A stretch of 64,000 nucleotides of DNA from Struthidea cinerea (GCA_013397865.1 VZTI01000687.1:1219559-1283558); one strand, 5' to 3'; counted from the first letter of the stretch, positions 38,999 to 49,253 are shown. The notes: a model not told the origin generated them from the letters alone. Numbers and translations are program-made.

Positions 38999-41799
38999 CT
39001 TTCAGTGACTAAGAATACTCCTTGGGTACTTGAATATATTTTATACATAATACGGGAGACATAACGTATCTAAAGGGTGAGACACCTTACTATTGTTCAG
39101 GCTGATGAAAGTGGAATATTTTGTGTTACAAAAGAAGAGAAAAACAGCCTGGTTTTAGGCTCAACTTCTTGGCAATAATATGTATCAGGAAGCAAATAAT
39201 AAAACAGTTGTCTTGCTTTCAGCAGGACCTTTTGCTGCACGTACAGCCCATGGTGATACATGTGGTCCTTGCCTGCTGTGGGAAGGGAGCTGAGCTGCAG
39301 TGAAGGAGTATGCCCTATTTTGTCTCACTGATCTTTCATGTATTAAGAATGAAAACTGGTTGGGAATCGGGTGCTGTGATTGCTTTATTTGTCCTTCATT
39401 CTGTGACTATTTCAGAAAAAAAGGTGTGGCTTTTCATGTAGGATGTGATTATCAGTGGTGGCTGAGGTTTGCTGCTGTCAGCGAAGCCAGGCCAGTCCTT
39501 CTGCCTCCTATCTGTGGTGTTCAGCCCACACGTTGGCAACCCACTTGTTCCTGCTACAACTGAATATAAATCCAGCAAAAATAAGTTAAATAAAGAATGG
39601 ACAAGGAGAATTTTTTTTCATTTTAGTAAGAAAAAAATACTCTCCACTATTGCATGGTATCTGTAGAGCATCAGGAAACTTTAATTCTTTATCCTTTTGA
39701 TGTGCATGGTGTAGGTGCCTACCAGAGCAGCAGTAATAGTAGGGCTTTTCCATTACTTCAAGCCTGAGGAATATTTACACTTTAAAAAATTCTGATATTT
39801 AAAACATACTTACTCCAAATTTGTGCTGCTTCGCAGCTTTTCCGTGCTCTGATTGCAAGAGCAGAAGCAGGACTAGCCACAGGATTTAAGTGAAAGGTTT
39901 GCCTTTTCCAAGGGAAATAACTTTTCATTTCAGTCTTAGTCAAATTTTGGACATGGTTTTCCCGATGATTTGGGATGAAATACCAAGAAAAATCCTCTCT
40001 GGCCAGCTCCAGTAGTAAGTGCAAAAATAGAGCTGTTAACATGATACATGGTAGCTTTGACAGCAACAACCATTTCCTTTTTGTGTAATATTACAAGAAA
40101 CTCAACACTGAATGTTTTGAATGACCCGACACTTTTTTACACTTCATAACACTTTTTACACATGAGGTCATCCTACATTCTTGCTTTAAGGCAGAAAAAT
40201 ATCATTTCCTGACGTGACAATGAACATAATCAAGTTCTTTACAGTTCTGCCAGGGCTGGTAAGGAGCCCAGATCGCAATATCAGAAGTCTTGGCTTTTTA
40301 ACCAAACTCACTGATCAGAGCACAAAACACACTGATTGTGCTCTTTAATCATTAGCAACATGTCCTTTTGGAGTGGGATGTAAAGCTCAGGGTCTTGATG
40401 GGCTGAAGGCCAGCTGGGGGTTGTCACTTCGTCCCTGGAAGCAGTGACCCATCTGTGTTTATTGGTTCAGAGTTCCTCGTTCCCAGAGCTGCCCCTGAGC
40501 AGTGTCTGGAGTCCCTGGGAGCTGTGTGGGAGCAGCTCTGCGGCAGGGCTGGAACAAGCCTGGAGAAGGTGACTTGATCTCGTGCTGTGGGGGCTCAGCA
40601 GGCTTCAGGCTCCTGCATTTCACGTGTCGCTGTTGGATTTTGTGGAAGGAAGCTTATACTAGGATAATTACATTGAGATGGTTGAATATAATCTTTGCTT
40701 CCTCAAGGATCAAACAATAAATGACTTTTTTGTGTTTTTATACTCTTTGGTATCTGTATTATCGGTTTCAGTAAAATTTATATTGAATCGTAGAGAGAAG
40801 CCAATTATTCCTTTCTGTTGTTTTGGAAGAAGCCCTTCTTCTGTTCCTTAGATGCTTCTTGCCAAGGCATGATTCTTTTCTTAAATTAGCAAAATGCAGT
40901 GCAATTAAAAACTACTTTGCATATGTGTGGGGAAGTTCAGGAAAATATTGGGGCTCTTGTACCATGTGCTTGATTGCAATATTTAAACCCATCACAGCTG
41001 GTCCAGCCGTTCTCATACAGTGTTTTCTAAGCTCTGCCATTCAAGTCAAATAAATCAGTACTAAACTAATAGTGGAACAGAAGCAGTTTAAAGCTCCTGG
41101 GTCATTCCGCAATATCAAGATGACCAGAGCTGTCTGGAACTCTTGTGTAGTGACTTTTTGTGTCACGTAAATGTATTGTTGTGTTCATTCTTCTAAAAAA
41201 AGATTTCACACCTGCATTGGTTCCTTATAAATGCTTAGCATTATTTTCTGAGTAAAACCAGTACTTTTCTCTCATCAGTTAGTTAGTGCAGTCTGAGATC
41301 AAAGCTGCACAATCTTAGTTACTGGGGCACAATACAGTGCATTGGCAAACATGTTGGAACAATTTCCAGTAATTTTGGCTAAATCTTAGAGGAAGTGGAA
41401 AGTAACACAGATTTACTGAGAGGGCTGCACGTTCCCTTACATGATCTGGAAAACAAGACTTCACACCAGAAGGTAATTGCAGTGAGCATCCAGTAACAAA
41501 ACCTGAAATTTAATGGTCTTTTCCCCTCTTGCTGTAGTAAGAAAAAATTATGCCTTATATTTATTAGCTTCCACTGCAGAAACTATGATTTTGTTCTAAA
41601 CAAGCTTGTGTATCACAGGAGAGAAATAAAACTCTCTTCATGTTATGCAAATTACTTGGTCTCACCAACTGGCATTTTTTCCTCTGAATAACCTCAGAGT
41701 TAATAAAATTTTGATCTCTGTGATAATATCTTGGAAATAGCTCAGAGAGCCAAGTTATTTACATTTTTTGGAGAAATAAATTTTATCACTGGAGAATCT

Positions 41800-42010
41800 G
41801 GAGGGCGGAGTCAGCCCTTGTTTGTGGAGTTTGGGTTTCCTGCGTCCCCACGGAGCGATTCCCAGATTCCCGGTAGCCGTGTCCCTCCTTGTTTTCCCTG
41901 GAGCAGGGGTCTGTGTCGGTGTCTGGCGGGGCTGGCTCGCGTCGGCTTCGCCTGCCCGTGTGAACAGCTCGCAGCATTCCGTGGGCAGCCCCGGCCATGG
42001 AGCAGGAATG
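41800..42010. promoter_or_regulatory. Short CpG-rich patch in AT-rich intron
   Basis: Roughly 16 CpG dinucleotides fall in about 200 bp of about 60% G+C by hand count, while surrounding intron DNA is nearly CpG-free. A second dense cluster (GGGCGCTGCGCGC and GTGCCGCG) follows at about 42565-42605. This could be a small intragenic CpG island, an alternative promoter, or a CpG-rich mobile-element fragment of unknown family. Hand counts are approximate. Confidence 0.45.
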
Positions 42011-42782
42011 TTTTACTATTGTGTTACTGGGCACTGATAAAAGTTCGCAGGCTTTTTATGGTCAGGTCCTCAAAGTGGCACTTGGTGTTTTGGTGATAAG
42101 GAGGCAGAGGTCTGGCTGTCGGACCCAGCTTTATTATCTGTGACAGGGAACCGTGGCTTAAATCCCTCCACAATGACAGGAACCCCATCTGGAGTGACGG
42201 TTTCCAGAGCCTGAAACGGGAGATACTGAGGCATTTTCCTTCCTCCTAAGTCAAAGCAGAGTTAACCCCATTGTTAGCAAAAATGACATGCAGTCACCGA
42301 GAGGAAGGAGGCATTTTTATATTTAAATCTCTTCCTTTTTGTTTAACTTGGAGGATAATTTTCAGACCATTCCGGGGGGATGAACTGGCAGCATTACCCT
42401 TAAAAGCTTTCACTGGATCACTTTAGACTATTGAAAGGAGCTGTAAGGAAACTCCCTTGCTGCAAGACTTCAGTTGTTTCAGTGTGTTTATCACAGGAGC
42501 TGGGCTCTGTGTGCATGTCTTGCAAACCCTTTCTTTGCAGAGCCTCAGTGCAGCTCTGTAATCGTGTCCCGGGCGCTGCGCGCTGATGTCGAGTGCCGCG
42601 TAAAGACATTTGGGTTCTATTTCCAGAGCGCCGTGGGCTGCAGGGGTTAAGTGTAATCCAGATTATACAGTGTTAACATTTTCCCTGCTGATATCAAAGT
42701 GTAGCAGGCTGGCAGGCTGACTTGTTAGGAAGGGCTGGAAGAGGGATAACAGGCTCCGACCTTGAGAGACAGAGCAGCCGGC

Positions 42783-42886
42783 CCTTGTATGGCCAAGTCC
42801 ATATACGTGTCCAGCTGATTGGTTGGAGGAGTGGGATCGGAGCCGTGACAGGTGCTGGAGGAGTCTACACCTGTTTTCCCCATCTG
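42783..42886 (+). promoter_or_regulatory. Candidate muscle-type enhancer: CArG-like box, CCAAT and four E-boxes
   Basis: CCTTGTATGG (42783-42792) differs by one base from the CArG box. It is followed by E-boxes CAGCTG (42812-42817), CAGGTG (42849-42854), CACCTG (42868-42873) and CATCTG (42881-42886), plus an inverted CCAAT (ATTGG, 42818-42822). The CAGGTG overlaps TGACAG, a Meis/TGIF-type core. Four CANNTG words in 75 bp next to a CpG-rich patch and 1.4 kb upstream of the alternative alpha exons suggest a regulatory element. Function is inferred from motifs only. Confidence 0.4.
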
Positions 42887-42937
42887 CTGATTTAGTGATT
42901 ACATTTTTGTGGGAGTTCCAGATACTGTGTGGGATAC

Positions 42938-43081
42938 ATGGAGCAAGCCAGGAAACTTGAGAAGGAATTGCAGCTTATGGTGAACTGTGATATTAAAGAA
43001 TTTCAGGCGGCGAATTGGATTTTCAAGTCCTGCTTTAAAACTGCAGTAGAAATAAGCAGGATTTTGCATATATGTGAATAG
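42938..43081 (+). other. 47-codon ORF after the E-box block (possible alternative first exon)
   Basis: An ATG at 42938 opens 47 codons ending in TAG at 43079-43081. The beginning reads MEQARKLEKELQLM, charged and helix-like. A GT at 42980 (ATG/GTGAAC) would end a 14-codon exon in phase 0, the phase needed by both alpha exons. That would yield a MEF2A form without the MADS box. The donor is weak (T at -2, A at +5) and open frames of this length are common by chance, so this is a hypothesis tied to the nearby promoter-like features. Confidence 0.2.
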
Positions 43082-44325
43082 TGAGGAAGTTGTGTGTACT
43101 TTTTTTTGTACTAAAAATCAGTTGACAGTAAAAAAAATGCTGGCGAATACTATGAGCTAAAATATTTTGTTTTATAAGTCAGAATTTCAGTGCATTATGG
43201 AAATTCCTTCTACAGAAAAACATGGGGTTTTTTTTTAATAGTGCTGGAAACGTCAGCTTGCAGATTTCTGATCTTTAGGAGTTGTAATGTAAAATTCATG
43301 GAATATAGATAATTTCTGACAAAAAGGAAGTACACAACTCCCTCATGCCTATATAGTCCTACTGCTGCCTTATGTACTGATAACATTTCTCTGTTTAAAA
43401 TCTGCTTTCCTTTTGAAACTTTTTTTTAGAACATGAAAGATTTTTCCACAGGTAATGTTTTAAATATTGTTTTGTTATAAATTTGGACTTGCAAAGAAAA
43501 ACTTGATTGTGTAATAGGGTGAAAAAGAAAATCAAGAAATACAAATATATCTTGTAATTTGGCCATGAGACCTGTAGTTTCACATCCTTTCTTTAATACC
43601 TGGATTGTAGGCAAGCTTGCTTTTTTTTTTCCAGGGGATGTTGATGTGAGCTCTCCATCAGAAAACAGGAAGTAGCTCCATAAAGTTAGTCTAAAGGTCT
43701 CTGGAAAAGCTTATATTTAGCAAACTAAGTAATTTTAGAGAGGGATTATGTAATTTCTTTTTTTGCAGTTCTTGTTATTGTGCAGGATGACAGAAGTGCA
43801 GGAAGATCCTGCCTTTATCAACTACTGAGATCGAGTGTTACATATATTAATATCCTGCAGTTGTTCAATTGGATCAAAAATTTTAGCCACCGCGTTTTTC
43901 AGAATATAACTCTATGCTTTTAAAAATGTGAATATTAAAATTGGGATGCTAAAATGAATTCATTGAAGATCCAGTAAACTGGCTTTTAATTACTGGTGAA
44001 TACATGAACTCCTTTGCCACAAGCTTGAGTGTTCCTTGTCAGGCAACTTCATTCCATCAGCCAGTGTCTAAAAATGATTGTGCATGGAATGCTGGGGATT
44101 TTGGAGTGGTTGTAGGGGGAAGTTACCTGTGAGATGGCACCTGGATGAACCTTTTCTCTTTGTGTACTTTGCCACTTTCTTGAAAGACTGATCCTGTCTG
44201 TTGCACAGTGAGTTTTGTCTGTGAAAGTTTGATGTAGTTTCACGGGCTCTGAATGATTCGGTAGTGTACAAAACTTCTTGGCAAGTTAGTATGATTTGTA
44301 TGTGAATTTTCCAATTGTATTTCAG

Positions 44326-44457
44326 ACCTTAAGAAAGAAAGGCCTTAATGGTTGTGAGAGCCCTGATGCTGACGATTACTTTGAGCACAGTCCACTATCG
44401 GAGGACAGATTCAGCAAACTAAATGAAGATAGTGATTTTATTTTCAAGCGAGGCCCT
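44326..44457 (+). CDS. MEF2A: MEF2A alternative exon alpha1 (44 residues)
   Basis: This 132-nt exon encodes TLRKKGLNGCESPDADDYFE then HSPLSEDRFSKLNEDSDFIF and KRGP. It corresponds to the alpha1 version of the segment after the MEF2 domain. In the family, alpha1 (TLRKKG type) is the broadly expressed alternative and alpha2 (ALNKK type) is enriched in striated muscle and brain. The acceptor is GTATTTCAG, the donor GTAAGT at 44458, and both ends are phase 0. It is mutually exclusive with alpha2, which begins only 65 nt later. Two serine-proline motifs (ESPDA and HSPLS) and an acidic composition suit a regulated transactivation segment. Confidence 0.96.
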
Positions 44458-44522
44458 GTAAGTACTTTTATTTTATCTCTACTTTTTATTTGTTGATCCT
44501 TTTTATTAACTTCATTATTTAG
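44458..44522 (+). other. MEF2A: 65-nt intron between mutually exclusive exons alpha1 and alpha2
   Basis: GTAAGT at 44458 and AG at 44521-44522 bound an intron of only 65 nt. Plausible branch-point As sit near intron positions 39 (TTGAT) and 52 (TTAAC), within or below the roughly 50-nt spacing that vertebrate spliceosomes need between 5' splice site and branch point. Steric exclusion, as documented for alpha-tropomyosin, would explain why both exons are not joined even though doing so would keep the frame (132 and 138 nt are both multiples of three). Confidence 0.8.
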
Positions 44523-44660
44523 GCTCTGAACAAGAAGGAACACAGAGGGTGCGACAGCCCGGACCCTGACACTTCATATGTGCTCACGCCACATACAGAA
44601 GAAAAATATAAAAAAATTAATGAAGAGTTTGATAATATGATGCGGAATCATAAAATCGCA
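44523..44660 (+). CDS. MEF2A: MEF2A alternative exon alpha2 (46 residues)
   Basis: This 138-nt exon encodes ALNKKEHRGCDSPDPDTSYV then LTPHTEEKYKKINEEFDNMM and RNHKIA. It appears identical to the mammalian MEF2A alpha2 segment as I recall it, used mainly in differentiated muscle and nervous tissue. The acceptor TTATTTAG has a short pyrimidine tract compressed into the 65-nt upstream intron. The donor GTGAGT at 44661 is strong. Both ends are phase 0. TGCATG, the RBFOX recognition element, lies 36 nt downstream of the exon, where RBFOX proteins typically promote inclusion. With alpha2 chosen, residue numbering of later exons follows the usual MEF2A numbering (residues 87-132 here). Confidence 0.97.
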
Positions 44661-44695
44661 GTGAGTACTAAAGTATGGTTTGTGCTTCTCTTACA

Positions 44696-44701
44696 TGCAT
44701 G
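44696..44701 (+). promoter_or_regulatory. TGCATG (RBFOX) splicing element downstream of alpha2
   Basis: TGCATG starts 36 nt after the last base of exon alpha2. RBFOX binding at (U)GCAUG downstream of an exon generally enhances its inclusion. RBFOX1 control of the alpha1/alpha2 switch in MEF2 genes has been described in mammalian heart, so the position fits a conserved mechanism. The hexamer is common by chance (about one per 4 kb), but this spot is highly specific. Confidence 0.6.
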
Positions 44702-45959
44702 AGAATTTTCATGGTGTTTGCTTACCACTGAAAACCACTTCACAGACAAGAGGATGTAATGGCTTGAGAAGGGAAAAACATTTCTGAGGAAAAATGAGAT
44801 TCTGATACTTGGTCTTGTTAAAATACATTTTATCGTAAAGAATAGGATGAATCGTGTCTAGGTTTGGTTTTGCACTCACAGTTTTCCTACCTTTGGAACA
44901 CAGGATAACATTTCAAAATTTCAGGAGCCCACTGCATTACCTAATACTACCTAAAATATATTTGCCAAGATAGATTTTTATTGTGGGATGTAGGATCATT
45001 TATTTACATCTTGTAGGTCTTCATCTGTCTGTTGATCAAGACTTTACAGTATGTGACAAGCAGGCAAATAGAATTGGATTAATTTTGTCATCTAACCAGT
45101 AGAATTTATTTTGCTGGAGTCTGGATGTAGAAAGTTATTAAGATATTTAAAATTAAGACTGCTGCACAATGAGAGCATCAAAAGATTGCTGGTTGCTCCT
45201 GCTGAAATTCTAACAGAGACTTCCTTGAACACTGAAAGATATTTGAAAATTTTCTCCCAAGTGCCAATCCAGTGCGCAGCCATAAGTCACTTGGCTCCAG
45301 AACTTCAGTTTGGGGATAAAAGGAGTGGAAATGTTGCGTGTTTTTTGTGGAGGTGTTCATGATGACATTTAATTTCCACCTACAAAACCCCGTTAGTGTT
45401 GAGTATTACTAAGTATTTTCTAAGAACACTAATACAGGGCTCTGGCACAGCCTTTGAATATTTTAAAATGGCTAATCTTGTAGCAATTAAAAGAGACTGA
45501 CTGGGTGGGTTAATCTACACAGACCCTGGGGCACTTGAGTAGTGTCTCCAAATTACTTGCTGATATTGGAAATCATTTCATCGTTCAGAGCATAAGAGAT
45601 CTCTGGGGACTGAACAGCAAACTGACAGTCATGGCACCCAGCATCACTTCTGTTAGCGCCTTATGCTTGAATAAAGCCAATATCTTTTGGGCTTTGCTTT
45701 GTTTTGAAGATTTTGGTATCCAGCACTTTTGTGTTGAGACGTCTTCAGGCCTCATCTCTCAGTATGTTACAGCTAAATGGGTTTTTGGTGAAGAGCCTAA
45801 ATGTCTTTGTGGACATCAGTGTAAATAAAAAAGGCAACATTATTTTTTAGCGCTACAGCTCTGTATTTGTAACTTAAATTTGACCAGTTATGTGTCTGTT
45901 TTCAGTACTTCTGGGGCTGTATAAGAGCACAGTTTCTCTTGTTCTCGTGCACTCATTGA

Positions 45960-46107
45960 TGTCAAAGGATAGGAATGAGGCAAAGCGTGAAGAATTGGGT
46001 CGTAACCAAATGAGCACCATAGATGGGCAGGCAGCCTTTATTGTAAGGTGTGGGGAGAGGCTGTCACTTTTTGGTTCTGTATTGAGAAACCTACAGAAAA
46101 AATGTTC
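45960..46107. repeat. Unidentified interspersed repeat, copy 1
   Basis: This segment begins TGTCAAAGGATAGGAATGAG and shares a well-conserved 22-bp block around ACCATAGATGGGCAGGCAGC with a second copy 775 bp downstream in the same orientation. It continues through a TTTTGGTTC and CTACAGAAAAA homology. Copy 1 keeps about 25 bp (from about 46036) that copy 2 lacks, so the two look like independently decayed copies of one element rather than a recent tandem duplication. An old LTR of a retrovirus-like element is possible. No family is named. Confidence 0.65.
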
Positions 46108-46734
46108 CAGCTGTTACCTCCTAGCAGTGTGTTCAGCATGCTTCAGGTATTTCCAGTTTAGTTTGAGCTGCTTGACAGTGTGCTGTGTAAAAAGACCCTG
46201 GCTTTGGTAGATACTGAGAAGTTTCAAGTAGTTTCCCCTGCAAACAAGCACCAGTAGGGCTTGTCATTGGTTAGATACTGTGAATGATTTGCTAGCATTA
46301 CCTTGTTCTACTTCATTACTTTTTCCTTCCATCTGTGCCAAAAATTGATGTTTATTCTTAGAATGCTTCAGTAGGGACATTGTTGTTGGCTCTCGTTAGT
46401 AAGAGATTTTGTTTCTTGTAGAGAATATATTCTGCTCTTCTAATTAGTATAGTTATTGTTACATTTCTTGTATTAGCTAACTTTTCATGCAGAAGTATCA
46501 TTCTAAGTGATTTTTAAGCTACACATGACGAAATTGCATTTTTTTAAGTATACTTGCTAGGTCATGTGTGTTGGTCATCTGCCTTCGACCTCTTAATCAC
46601 AACTATCATCTCTCTATTCTGTCAATAAATACTACTGGGTTTTTACCCTTAAATTGTACCTGTCATGGTTTTGTTTCCACTAATTATGAGAGTTGTGAAA
46701 GGAAATAGTCCCTTTTGTTTCAAAAACCCATCAC

Positions 46735-46867
46735 TGTCAAAGGATAGGAATGAGACAAAGGCCAAAGAAGTTAGTCACGACCAAATGAGTACCATAGATG
46801 GGCAGGCAGCTCAGCTTTTGGTTCAATAGCTGTTGAATAACAAACATATATACTACAGAAAAACAGC
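46735..46867. repeat. Unidentified interspersed repeat, copy 2
   Basis: This copy begins TGTCAAAGGATAGGAATGAG, followed by divergent but alignable sequence to ACCATAGATGGGCAGGCAGC, then TTTTGGTTC and CTACAGAAAAA as in copy 1. It carries an ACAAACATATATA segment that copy 1 lacks. Upstream, TGTCATGG at about 46662 could be an LTR-type 5' end, but no matching 3' end or target-site duplication was found by eye. Confidence 0.6.
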
Positions 46868-47547
46868 TGCCTTTTAAATAATGCTGTAAAAACTAGAATT
46901 TAAAAAACAAGATCTGCAAAAAAGATGGAGTGGTTATTCAAGCAGGGGTTTGTGGAACCTGAAATGTTTAAATTGAAATTACTGAACTTTGTGACTTTCT
47001 GAAGATCTGTTTATTTTTTTAGTCTGTTGAAAAACAAAGTCTTAGAGATTAGTAGCAATATTTTGGCAAAGTTATTACTAGAAAATGTTATTACTAACTT
47101 TTTCTTTTTTGTGTGATAGCTGTTTGTAACGTGCATGTTTATGCTTACATTTTGAAGGTACAGCAATTCATTGATTTGTAGACATGTTTAGCTTGTCATT
47201 GCTTTGTAATAATCCAAATTAACGGTTAAATATGTTGTATTTATGATCTTGTGAATTCATATGAATATTTTCAGTTTCTTCTGTTTGAACTTTACATATT
47301 TGAGAAGTTTGAATAATTCTTTGGAACTGTAATTATGTGATGTAAAAGAATTTAACACCGTACTTTACCACAAATGGATGTTTTAAAATTGTATGCTTAA
47401 TAGAGTTTAAAAACTAACAGAATTAACTTTTCTTTTAATAAAAACCAACAAACTGATGTAACTGTGGATTTTTATAATGTGCTGTTTCTGCAAACACAGT
47501 TAATGCTAATGGTGTTGTCTTCTTGTTCCTCGTCTTCTCTCCTGCAG

Positions 47548-47767
47548 CCTGGCTTGCCTGCCCAGAACTTCTCCATGTCGGTGACTGTTCCAGTGTCCAA
47601 TCCCAACACTTTAACCTACAGCAACCCAGGGAGCTCCCTGGTGTCCCCATCCCTGGCCGCCAGCTCCTCACTCACGGACACGACCATGCTGTCCCCGCCC
47701 CAGAGCACCCTGCACCGCAACGTGTCCCCCGGGGCCCCACAGAGACCGCCCAGCACCGGCAACGCAG
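47548..47767 (+). CDS. MEF2A: MEF2A coding exon after alpha (residues 133-205 plus one base)
   Basis: This 220-nt exon encodes PGLPAQNFSMSVTVPVSNPN then TLTYSNPGSSLVSPSLAASS, SLTDTTMLSPPQSTLHRNVS and PGAPQRPPSTGNA. It begins the Ser/Thr/Pro-rich transactivation region. Compared with mammalian MEF2A as I recall it, there are conservative changes (for example PAQ for PPQ, SNPNTLTYS for TSPNALSYT), while the block LHRNVSPGAPQRPPSTGNA is retained. The acceptor is TCTCCTGCAG at 47547. The donor GTGAGC after GCAG splits a glycine codon after its first base. Third positions are strongly GC-rich, unlike the neighbouring introns, which supports real coding constraint. Confidence 0.97.
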
Positions 47768-47959
47768 GTGAGCTCTTGCTGCTGCTGTGCCTTCCTTCCA
47801 CACCCCCTGGGCATTTTTTATCAGAACCCACAAAAACCCTCCCAAGTCATGAGTTCTCAGTGGTTTCAGTGCATTTTCACAGCTTAAGTTTTGATGTACA
47901 GAATTACGTGATACTGTAATGGGGCAAGTCAGTTTAATGCTCTGGCCTATTTTGATTAG
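47768..47959 (+). other. MEF2A: Short intron
   Basis: This 192-nt intron has donor GTGAGC and acceptor TTTGATTAG. The acceptor lacks a continuous pyrimidine tract. Nothing else is seen. Confidence 0.93.
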
Positions 47960-48019
47960 GTGGAATGCTGGGGACAACTGATCTCTCAGTGCCAAATGGA
48001 GCTGGTACCAGTCCAGTGG
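47960..48019 (+). CDS. MEF2A: MEF2A 60-nt coding exon (residues 206-225)
   Basis: Together with one base from the previous exon it encodes GGMLGTTDLSVPNGAGTSPV and leaves one base (G) for the next codon. Mammalian MEF2A reads GGMLSTTDLTVPNGAGSSPV at this point, so three conservative changes are visible. Donor GTAAGT follows at 48020. The 60-nt length would let the exon be skipped without changing frame, because both borders fall after codon position 1. It is part of the Ser/Thr-rich activation region and no separate domain is known. Confidence 0.96.
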
Positions 48020-49147
48020 GTAAGTGCAGTATCATGTCTTTGTTAAAAAAAAATAGTATTGTGGTTTCAGTTTCTCAGTTATTCAAAAGCAATTTTTTAT
48101 TTTGACTCTTCTGAAAAAGTGGCTGTGAAAGAATAAAGGTCGTAATTTTTTTAGCTGCACTGTTATTGTCAAGTTTTATAAATTATTATCAGGCATTTAA
48201 CTTTTTACTGCTGTGTTCTTTCCACTTCAGTAATATTTGCCTTTTTTATTTTAGTGGTTTTCAGTAGTAGCATTCTGCTCCTGATTTTGTGTTTCTCTAC
48301 AGGTGTAATTACAGCATTCTAAAAACATCTTATGTTTGCCAAATCTGAACTATTGCACTAAAGGCAACTCAGCTCAGTTCTCACCTTTAGTATTTGCAGG
48401 ACCTGGGTAATTGCTGCTGGTTGTGGTGGCAATCAGAATGAAGCAAATACAGACCATATTGTTTGTATTGCCATGTGTATCTTAATACTAATTTTCTAGC
48501 AGTTACATGAAGAAAGCAATAAATCTTGGAAACTGATAGCTAGGGTCTGTCTTAATTTTGGATGATGATCAGAATTTCTTTTGAAAACAAATTCAAGATC
48601 TTGCCAAAAATCAAATCCATAGTATTTTTTGGTCTTCAGTAAAAATATATGATAGCACTTTTTCATTTCAATAATATTGTGTCTCCCCTAAAAAAAATTT
48701 AGCACTGTGATAGAGGGGCAGGCAGCCACTGAAATGTGTCATGCCACAGACAGACAAAATAAATGACAGTTCAGCCACTTTGGTCACATTCCTTCTGTGC
48801 CATTGGAAGTCGTGCTGGCTGAAGGTCAGTTTTGCAAACACACCTAACTCCCCTTGGGAAGTGTTCATAGCATGGAATTAGAGAAGCAACTGTTGACCTT
48901 TCAGTGTTTGCCCACTGGCTGCTTAGTGTGGCAGCTGGGAAAAAGTTCTTTGAACATCAGGTCAGGCAACTGAATTGATGAATAAAAAAATGCTGCAACT
49001 CTCCAAGGCTGAAAGCACAGGATTGACTTTCCACTCTTTATCCATTCCTTGGCTATGTGCAGCAAAGATATGAAATATTAAAGAGTGGTTTCCATCAGGT
49101 AAGCAAGATTTTAAATGGAGGAAACTTCCTCAGTTGAAAAAAGATTA

Positions 49148-49157
49148 CTATTTTTAG
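49148..49157 (-). promoter_or_regulatory. Candidate MEF2-binding site (CTATTTTTAG)
   Basis: An exact MEF2 consensus match on the minus strand, within the 9.7 kb intron. It is identical over 17 bp (CTATTTTTAGTAACTGT) to the sequence just upstream of the beta microexon. Chance remains a reasonable explanation in AT-rich DNA. Confidence 0.3.
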
Positions 49158-49219
49158 TAACTGTAGAGGTCAGATGTTGATTTCCATGGAATTTTTTGAG
49201 TCAGACTAAATAAGTTTAT

Positions 49220-49253
49220 TATCAGGCTGTTTCAGTTATCAGACTGTTTCAGG
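49220..49253. repeat. 17-bp imperfect tandem duplication
   Basis: TATCAGGCTGTTTCAGT is followed directly by TATCAGACTGTTTCAGG. Two copies with two differences, a small old duplication. Confidence 0.85.

Larger units (their letters stand above)
27752..44325 (+). other. MEF2A: Large intron upstream of the alternative alpha exons
   Basis: This 16.6 kb intron is mostly AT-rich with no recognisable coding sequence. It contains an A14-CCC minisatellite (28234-28332), a TA/CA microsatellite (32961-32991), a cluster of CATGTG/GACATG words (about 35285-35352), a T-rich tract (38031-38060), a TEAD-type site plus perfect MEF2 site (38939-38998), a CpG-rich patch (about 41800-42010, with a second at 42565-42605) and an E-box/CArG-like block with a short ORF (42783-43081). 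The last 2.5 kb look the most regulatory. Confidence 0.85.
44661..47547 (+). other. MEF2A: Intron downstream of the alpha exons
   Basis: This 2.9 kb intron has donor GTGAGT and acceptor CTCCTGCAG. It holds the TGCATG element and two divergent copies of an unidentified repeat (45960-46107 and 46735-46867). Two open frames near 45535-46210 (97 and 106 codons) are not supported as genes, and one runs through the first repeat copy. Confidence 0.85.

Noticed and set aside
45535..46210. Two consecutive open frames (97 and 106 codons) as a possible gene or retroviral remnant
   Set aside because: The second reads through the unidentified repeat, whose other copy does not keep the frame open. No conserved protein motif is visible.
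47435..47995. Several overlapping open frames around the exon at 47548-47767
   Set aside because: Shadow frames of a GC-rich MEF2A exon; only the frame that continues the MEF2A protein fits the splice phases.
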